Shown piece after piece: positions 33,455 through 38,080 of a stretch of DNA of 38,080 nt; the stretch's first letter is position 1; each line of letters opens with the position of its first letter. This DNA is from Dermatophilaceae bacterium (GTDB lineage: Bacteria; Actinomycetota; Actinomycetes; Actinomycetales; Dermatophilaceae): positions 1 to 38,080 of the forward strand of contig JACMPC010000125.1 of NCBI GenBank assembly GCA_014377705.1. The letters are read 5' to 3'. The notes beneath the pieces were generated by a model, which saw only the letters and a list, made by a program, of their open reading frames with translations, searched no databases and was not told the DNA's origin. The position numbers were made by a program, and so were the translations under genes.

Positions 33455-34188
33455 GCCGCATCCTCCGTCGACGCCAGGATCTCGGCCAGGTGCATGACCC
33501 GGATCCCGGAGCGTTGCCGGGTCAGCAGGCCGCCGATGTGCATCAGGCACGAGTTGTCCCCGGCGACCAGCACCTCGGCGCCGCTCTCGCGAACGTGGCG
33601 GGCCTTGTCAGCGCCCATCGCCACCGAGACGTCGGGGTTCTTCAATGAGAACGTGCCACCGAAGCCGCAGCACTCGTCTGCCGCAGGGAGGTCAACCATG
33701 GTGATCCCGCGGACCGCGGCGAGGAGCCGTTCCGGCCGGCTGCCCACTCCGAGCAGCCGGGTCGAGTGACAGGTGGGGTGCATGGTGACCCGGTGCGGGA
33801 AGTAGGCCCCCACGTCCACCAGGCCGAGCTTGTCGACGATGAACTCGCTGAGCTCGTAGACGCGGGGTGACACCTCGTTGACCGCCCTGATCAGGCCCTT
33901 GTCGCCGGAGCGGGCCGCGACGATCGTGTGCTGTTCACGTGCCGACGCCACACAGGAGCCGGACGGAGCGACGATGGCGTCGTACCCGGCGAAGGCGTCG
34001 ACGAAGGCTCGCACGACCGGGATCGCCTCGGGGACATAGCCGGAGTTGACATGCATCTGCCCGCAGCAGGTCTGGGCCTTCGGGAACTCGACCTCCACTC
34101 CCAGCCTGCGCAGCAGCTGAACGGTGGCCTGGCCGGTGGCGGGGAACATGGTGTCGTTCAGGCAGGTCACGAAGAGGGCCACCTTCAC
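33451..34188 (-). CDS. lutA: LutA, cysteine-rich subunit of L-lactate oxidation
   Basis: A 245-aa protein of two CCG-domain repeats: TCCGQMHVNSGY with HPTCHSTRL, and DECCGFGGTFSLKNPDVS with AGDNSCLMHIGG. These bind iron-sulfur or disulfide centres as in heterodisulfide reductase. It is first gene of lutABC. GTG 34188 has GAGG about 12 bases upstream. The genes lutA, lutB and lutC are joined by ATGA overlaps. The operon is divergent from the GntR-type regulator with a shared 200-bp control region. Confidence 0.94.
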   Translation of the reverse strand: MKVALFVTCLNDTMFPATGQATVQLLRRLGVEVEFPKAQTCCGQMHVNSGYVPEAIPVVRAFVDAFAGYDAIVAPSGSCVASAREQHTIVAARSGDKGLIRAVNEVSPRVYELSEFIVDKLGLVDVGAYFPHRVTMHPTCHSTRLLGVGSRPERLLAAVRGITMVDLPAADECCGFGGTFSLKNPDVSVAMGADKARHVRESGAEVLVAGDNSCLMHIGGLLTRQRSGIRVMHLAEILASTEDAA

Positions 34189-34263
34189 GGGAGCAGCCTC
34201 AGAAGGGCGCTGATGGAAGTGAGATCAGGTCGAGATACCGAGATCATTGGTGTTCCCATCAAA

Positions 34264-34274
34264 TGGTCGGACCA
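34264..34274. promoter_or_regulatory. LldR-type operator between lutA and the GntR gene
   Basis: TGGTCGGACCA has 5-bp arms about a central base and fits TNGTnnnACNA, the site I recall for the lactate regulator LldR of corynebacteria. It lies 76 bases upstream of lutA and just upstream of the promoter for the regulator gene, so one site could control both directions. Confidence 0.7.
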
Positions 34275-34284
34275 AACATTGGGG

Positions 34285-34313
34285 TTGACCATAGTGCTAA
34301 AATCTCGTACTGT
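34285..34313 (+). promoter_or_regulatory. Promoter of the GntR-family regulator gene
   Basis: TTGACC (34285-34290) and TACTGT (34308-34313) are spaced by 17 bp, 11 bases after the operator. Transcription would start about 34320 and give a leader that contains a short ORF. Confidence 0.55.
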
Positions 34314-34356
34314 CCAACGTTTTCGTCACAGACTCCTTCAGGGAGCTGGAAGGACA

Positions 34357-34392
34357 ATGGCCAACACCGCTGATCAGGGGATGGGGACGTGA
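34357..34392 (+). CDS. Possible 11-residue leader peptide before the GntR gene
   Basis: An ATG at 34357 with a clear ribosome site (GGAAGGACA, AAGGA about four bases before the ATG) opens an 11-codon frame, MANTADQGMGT. Its TGA (34390-34392) overlaps the regulator start GTG (34389-34391) as GTGA. It would make the regulator's translation depend on reading this short frame. No amino-acid run suggests attenuation. Confidence 0.4.
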   Translation: MANTADQGMGT

Positions 34393-35156
34393 CCACATCG
34401 GAGTCCGTGCGCGACAGGTGGGCTGATGACTGGACGCCGCTACCCCGATATCGGACCTACGAGCAGGTTCTGCAACGGATCGAGTCACAGATCTTCAGTG
34501 GCGCCCTGCGAGCCGGCGAGCGGCTCCCACCGGAGAGGGAGCTCGCAGAGCTGCTCGGGGTGAGCCGCCCGGCCGTACGAGAGGCACTACGCGTCCTTGA
34601 AGCCCAGGGAGCCGTGCGGTCGCAGGCCGGCAACGGCCCCGGTTCCGGCACAACGATCGACCGCCTGCCCAGTGACGCACTGGCCCGACTCCTGCGCCTG
34701 CACGTGGCTCTGGGGTCGTTCCCGCCACAGGACATCATCGACACCAGGGTGACGCTCGAGCGATCGAGCGTAGCCCTCGCCTGCCAAAATGCCGGCCCGA
34801 AGGACATTGAGCGGATGCGCGCGCCGCTTCTTGCGATGGACGAGCCGGACATCGATCGGGAGACGTTCAACCAGTTCGACATTGACTTTCACGTGGCCCT
34901 GGCCGATGCCGGCGGAAACCGCCTGATGTCGGACGTGACCCGCGCGATACGCGAGTCGGTGCGGACACCGTTTATGGCAGCGGTGACCGCGATGCCGGAG
35001 ACCGGCGAGGGCGGCTGGCTCGGCATCCGCGAGGGCCTGCGGGTCCAGCACCACGCCATCTTCGCCGCCGTTGAGTCCGGTCAGGCCGAGCGGGCCGCCG
35101 AGCTGGTGGAGTCCCACATCCGCGACTTCTATGTCGACCTGAACGCCGAAGCCTGA
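34389..35156 (+). CDS. lldR: GntR-family (FadR subfamily) lactate regulator, LldR/LutR-like
   Basis: A 255-aa DNA-binding regulator. The N-terminal winged helix (about 27-90) shows GERLPPERELAELLGVSRPA and VREALRVLEAQGAVRS. The C-terminal FCD domain has FNQFDIDFHVALADAGGNRL with metal-type D and H, then HHAIFAAVESGQAERAAELV and ESHI, giving the usual Asp/His/His/His set. Its place divergent from lutABC and an LldR-type operator beside it argue that it responds to lactate. Repression relieved by L-lactate is known for LldR and inferred here. GTG 34389 is chosen. It may be translated by coupling to a short upstream frame. Confidence 0.9.
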   Translation: MTTSESVRDRWADDWTPLPRYRTYEQVLQRIESQIFSGALRAGERLPPERELAELLGVSRPAVREALRVLEAQGAVRSQAGNGPGSGTTIDRLPSDALARLLRLHVALGSFPPQDIIDTRVTLERSSVALACQNAGPKDIERMRAPLLAMDEPDIDRETFNQFDIDFHVALADAGGNRLMSDVTRAIRESVRTPFMAAVTAMPETGEGGWLGIREGLRVQHHAIFAAVESGQAERAAELVESHIRDFYVDLNAEA

Positions 35157-35505
35157 CCGCACCACCGCCGCACGCTGCGCCCACGCCCAGAATTCACGCC
35201 CGAAAGGGTTGCCGCTGCCAGCGGCGTCGAGCCGGGATGAACCCTCCACCATGTCAGCAACCGACCATGACCGAGATCTCGGCGAAGTTCCGGCGGGAGG
35301 GTATTGAGAGCGAGCGGGCGGTTGCCGGCTTCGCTCGATTCCCGGTGGATGGACCCCGCAGGTATTTTTGCCCCCTCCCTGGCCCGGGCCCGCTGATATC
35401 TCGCAGTCCCACGGACCCCTATCCTGTTGATGAGCCGCCACACCGATCAATTTCCTGATCTGTCGATGAGCGCCGTACCGCTGGATATCCTGAGAGGAAC
35501 CTCCC
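35157..35505. other. Intergenic region, no gene seen
   Basis: A short hairpin, GCCGCT-GCC-AGCGGC at 35211-35225, could end the regulator transcript. A frame from 35267 to 35458 starts with an ATG but lacks a ribosome site and has low-grade composition. The end of the region should hold the promoter for the aminotransferase gene. Confidence 0.4.
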
Positions 35506-36753
35506 GTGACTGCAACAGACATCCGGCCCGTCGAACCGAGCGGCGTCGCCTCGACCACCGAGCACATCGAGCTGGCCGAGACAGTCATGGCGCACAACTA
35601 CCACCCGCTTCCGGTGGTGATCGCCGAAGGACACGGCGCCTGGGTGACCGACGTCGAGGGCAAGCGATACCTCGACTGCCTGGCCGGATACTCCGCGCTG
35701 AACTTCGGTCACGGCCACCCGGATCTGGTGGCGGCCGCACAGGCGCAGCTCACCCGGGTGACGCTGACCAGCAGGGCCTTCCACAACGACCAGCTCGGGC
35801 CGTTCTGCCGCGACCTGGCCAAGCTGGCCTGCATGGATCTGGTCCTGCCGATGAACACCGGCGCCGAGGCCGTCGAGACGGCGATCAAGGTCGCCCGCAA
35901 GTGGGGCTACGACGTCAAGGGCGTCCCCGACAACCAGGCGAACATCATCGTGGCCGACGGCAACTTCCATGGCCGGACCACCACGATCGTCAGCTTCTCC
36001 ACCGACGAGGTGGCGCGCAGCGGCTTCGGGCCGTTCACCCCCGGTTTCACCGTGGTGCCGTATGGCGATGCCGCGGCACTGCGAGCAGCCGTCACCCCCC
36101 ACACCGTGGCCGTGCTGATCGAGCCGGTGCAGGGGGAGGCCGGCGTGGTGGTGCCGCCGGCGGACTACCTTCCCTCGGTGCGTGCCCTGTGCACCGAGCA
36201 GAACATGCTCTTCATCGCCGATGAGATCCAGTCGGGGCTCGGTCGCACCGGGACCACCTTCGCCTGCGAGCTCGAGCGCGTCGTTCCCGACATGTACATT
36301 CTGGGCAAGGCGCTGGGCGGCGGCATCGTCCCGGTCTCAGCGGTGGTCTCGTCGAACGAGATCCTGGGAGTGATCCACCCCGGCAACCACGGCTCGACCT
36401 TCGGCGGCAACCCGCTGGCCGCAGCCGTCGGCCACGCGGTCGTCAAGCTGCTGGCCACCGGGGAGTACCAGGAACGCGCCAGGGTGCTCGGAGAGCAGCT
36501 TCGGGTGCGCCTCGAGGCGCTCATCGGCCACGGCGTCATCGCCGTGCGGACGCGTGGCCTGTGGGCCGGTGTCGACATCGACCCCGCCCTGCTGACCGGT
36601 CGCGAGATGTGCGAACGCCTGGCAGCCAAAGGAGTCCTGGCCAAAGACACCCACGGCTCGACGGTGCGCCTCGCGCCGCCGATCGCGATCGAGGCGGTCG
36701 ACCTGGACTGGATGGTCGACCAGTTCGCGGCTGTCCTGGCGGAGGTGAGCTGA
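35506..36753 (+). CDS. rocD: Ornithine aminotransferase
   Basis: A 415-aa class III PLP aminotransferase that converts ornithine and 2-oxoglutarate to glutamate semialdehyde and glutamate. Family-typical segments are LDCLAGYSALNFGHGHPDLV (about residue 46), MNTGAEAVETAIKVARKWGY (about 117), GNFHGRTTTIVSFS, IEPVQGEAGVVVP, FIADEIQSGLGRTG with the PLP-binding Asp, and ILGKALGGGIVPVSAV with the Schiff-base Lys. YSALNFGH and the NTGAEAVE motif favour ornithine over acetylornithine or GABA enzymes. GTG 35506 has GAGAGGA upstream. The next gene is separated by a terminator-like hairpin and a riboswitch. Confidence 0.92.
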   Translation: MTATDIRPVEPSGVASTTEHIELAETVMAHNYHPLPVVIAEGHGAWVTDVEGKRYLDCLAGYSALNFGHGHPDLVAAAQAQLTRVTLTSRAFHNDQLGPFCRDLAKLACMDLVLPMNTGAEAVETAIKVARKWGYDVKGVPDNQANIIVADGNFHGRTTTIVSFSTDEVARSGFGPFTPGFTVVPYGDAAALRAAVTPHTVAVLIEPVQGEAGVVVPPADYLPSVRALCTEQNMLFIADEIQSGLGRTGTTFACELERVVPDMYILGKALGGGIVPVSAVVSSNEILGVIHPGNHGSTFGGNPLAAAVGHAVVKLLATGEYQERARVLGEQLRVRLEALIGHGVIAVRTRGLWAGVDIDPALLTGREMCERLAAKGVLAKDTHGSTVRLAPPIAIEAVDLDWMVDQFAAVLAEVS

Positions 36754-36763
36754 GCCGGCGGTT

Positions 36764-36791
36764 GGTCGGCCCGCCGCCCGGTGAGCCGACC
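36764..36791 (+). terminator. Hairpin after rocD
   Basis: GGTCGGC (36764-36770) and GCCGACC (36785-36791) make a 7-bp stem with a 14-nt GC-rich loop, 11 bases after the rocD stop. No U-run follows. Confidence 0.5.
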
Positions 36792-36814
36792 GCGCGCTTG
36801 ACTATGCTCGGCCG

Positions 36815-36955
36815 CGCGTGGGACCGTTCGATGACTTGATACCCGCGGTCTGGGGAAGCCGGTCGAACTCCGGCGCTGACCCGCAACCGTAGGCCGCCTC
36901 TGGTCCGTGCCCTCATCGGCACCAGGACCACGCGACGAGCCGGAGCACCGGATCG
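36815..36955 (+). ncRNA. Cobalamin riboswitch
   Basis: The core reads GGAAGCCGGTCGAACTCCGG, then CGCTGACCCGCAACCGTA, the adenosylcobalamin-aptamer signature with its B12-box variant. The 3' closing part is GACGAGCCGGAGCACCGG. A -10-like TATGCT lies at 36803-36808 with TTGACT partly overlapping it. Boundaries are approximate. It precedes a gene pair tied to ECF-type cobalt/vitamin uptake, and cobalamin should repress it. About 100 bases follow before the GTG. Confidence 0.88.
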
Positions 36956-37057
36956 TGGGCCCAAGGCTCCATTTGCCCGCCGAGGTCTGCGGTCCGGAGT
37001 CGGTAGTTGTGGCGACCCAGCCCGGCCTCCCTCTTCGGCGCGAGAGAGGTCCACCCA

Positions 37058-37801
37058 GTGAAGCCCGCCCGTTCTGCCCTACATGCCCGCCCGTCGAGCC
37101 TGCTCCGCGCTGCCGTCATCCTGATGCTGGTCACCCTGGCTGGTGGCCTTGCTGCCGCGCCTGCGCAGGCCGCCGCCTACCGGTACTGGGGGTACTTCCA
37201 CCTCGCCAACGGCGCGTGGACCTTCGCCCAGACCGGACCCGGGCAGGCCGTCCCGGCCGATGGCTCGGTGGAGGGCTGGCGTTTCGCCGTCGCCGACGAG
37301 AGCTCGATGCGCACCCCCCGTGCCACGCCCAGCTTCGCGACGATCTGCGCTGGCACCTCGGTCACGGCGGGGCACAAGCGCGTCGGCCTGGTCATCGACT
37401 TCGGCCGTCCCGCCGATGCTGCCGACGCCACCAAACCCCCGCCCGCCGCCAAGGCCACCTGCGTCGCGGTGCCCACCAAGTCCAACGGCGCAGACGTCCT
37501 GGCCGCAGCCGGCACCACCCTGCGTCTGGACAAGGCACTGACCTGCGGCATCAACGGCTGGCCCGCCACCGGCTGTGGCGACCCCGTCGCCCCCGTACCT
37601 GCCGCGGCCGCCAGCCCGGACACCAAGATCACCATCGCCGCACCCGCCACGGCCGCCATGGCAGGCAGCACCAGCAAGCCGGCGGCCGAGTCGCCGAACA
37701 GCTCACGCGGCCTGCTGCTGGGTGGGGCCGGAGCAGTCATCCTGGTCGCGCTTCTCGGATTCGCGGCCTGGCGCCGCGGCCGGGATGCCACGGACAGCTG
37801 A
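37058..37801 (+). CDS. SCO2322-like secreted, membrane-anchored protein
   Basis: A 247-aa protein with a signal peptide (hydrophobic stretch LLRAAVILMLVTLAGGLAAA and likely cleavage after PAQA, about residue 35). The extracellular domain begins YRYWGYFHLANGAWTFAQTG. An Ala/Pro-rich linker (about 180-215) leads to a C-terminal membrane helix, GLLLGGAGAVILVALLGFAA, and a basic end. This matches the SCO2322 family seen beside cobalt-type ECF transporters in Actinobacteria. Its molecular role is unknown; metal or vitamin capture is a guess. GTG 37058 has GAGAGAGG before it. It is 16 bp upstream of ecfT and under the cobalamin riboswitch. Confidence 0.8.
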   Translation: MKPARSALHARPSSLLRAAVILMLVTLAGGLAAAPAQAAAYRYWGYFHLANGAWTFAQTGPGQAVPADGSVEGWRFAVADESSMRTPRATPSFATICAGTSVTAGHKRVGLVIDFGRPADAADATKPPPAAKATCVAVPTKSNGADVLAAAGTTLRLDKALTCGINGWPATGCGDPVAPVPAAAASPDTKITIAAPATAAMAGSTSKPAAESPNSSRGLLLGGAGAVILVALLGFAAWRRGRDATDS

Positions 37802-37817
37802 GCGAGCCGGACCCGAG

Positions 37818-38080
37818 ATGAACCGTGCCCACCACGACCCCCGGCTGCCGCGACTGCTGCACCCGGCGGCGTGGTGGGCCTGGGCGATCGGCCTTGCCAT
37901 GGCCGCCAGCCGCACCACGGACCCTCTGCTGCTCGCCCTGGTCGTGGCCGTCGCCGGCTTCGTCGTGGCCTCTCGCCGCGAGCTCGGCGCGGCTCCGCCT
38001 TTCGGGGCCTTCCTCCACCTGGGTCTGATCGTCATCGCGATGCGGGTGGTGCTGCAGGCGGTACTCGGCGGCGGTGTCCC
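37818..38080 (+). CDS. EcfT/CbiQ-type transmembrane subunit of an ECF transporter (5' part)
   Basis: The window ends after 87 codons. The visible part starts MNRAHHDPRLPRLLHPAAWW and has hydrophobic helices AWAIGLAMAASRTTDPLLLA and LVVAVAGFVVASRRE, then a third helix beginning LGLIVIAMRVVLQ. This fits the N terminus of energy-coupling factor T subunits, which join the substrate-binding S subunit to the ATPases. With the cobalamin riboswitch, cobalt or a B12-related substrate is the likely cargo (inference). ATG 37818 lies 16 bp after the previous stop. ATPase genes should follow outside the window. Confidence 0.8.
   Translation, partial: MNRAHHDPRLPRLLHPAAWWAWAIGLAMAASRTTDPLLLALVVAVAGFVVASRRELGAAPPFGAFLHLGLIVIAMRVVLQAVLGGGV

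Noticed and set aside
35267-35458. Small frame in the gap before rocD
   Set aside because: There is no ribosome site and its second half is Pro/Ser-rich filler. The region more likely holds promoter sequence.

Overview
The window reads as chromosomal DNA of a high-GC actinobacterium. The signs are strong G/C third positions, frequent GTG and TTG starts, many 4- or 8-nt gene overlaps, a fused NhaA-thioredoxin antiporter, a GAF-ANTAR regulator, an RsbW-like ATPase and an SCO2322-like/EcfT pair behind a cobalamin riboswitch. Complete lactate-oxidation genes, NfnAB, a polyphosphate kinase and glycogen debranching would suit Propionibacteriales, but that placement is inference and no marker gene fixes it.

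Layout. 1-9.9 kb: glgX (minus strand) is divergent from a large membrane GGDEF-EAL protein. Close behind follows a tightly coupled trio: a PLP-dependent alpha-oxoamine synthase, an MFS exporter and an NTF2-like protein. A convergent GNAT-like gene closes the block. 10.0-11.0 kb: a possible acyl-CoA dehydrogenase remnant, then a tRNA-Gly(GCC), tRNA-Cys(GCA), tRNA-Val(GAC) cluster with promoter and hairpin. 11.0-13.4 kb: nfnA-nfnB, a transhydrogenase that couples NADH, NADPH and ferredoxin. 13.8-19.3 kb: a signalling stretch with a GAF-ANTAR protein, a STAS-like/HATPase protein, a PPK2 and a second, paralogous GGDEF-EAL protein. 19.6-26.2 kb: NhaA-DsbA fusion, a repeat-bearing gap, two small membrane proteins, an MFS transporter, and a divergent VOC protein/luciferase-like oxidoreductase pair separated by tandem repeats. 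26.4-35.2 kb: a lactate regulon on the minus strand (lutABC, then lctP and a large FAD/Fe-S D-lactate dehydrogenase), divergent from a GntR/FadR-type regulator with a matching operator. 35.5-38.1 kb: ornithine aminotransferase, then a cobalamin riboswitch leading into an SCO2322-like cell-surface protein and the start of an EcfT transporter subunit.

The least conventional signal is a recurring architecture. Four unrelated proteins in the window carry 15-bp (pentapeptide) tandem repeats at one end: two GGDEF-EAL C termini, the NfnA C terminus and the luciferase-like N terminus. A further non-coding 15-bp duplication also occurs. The two GGDEF-EAL proteins also share a multi-pass membrane sensor domain. 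The oxoamine synthase/exporter/NTF2-like trio next to one of them is the best candidate for an undescribed small-molecule system.

Everything here was read by eye. Domain assignments rest on motif recognition and no database search was run.
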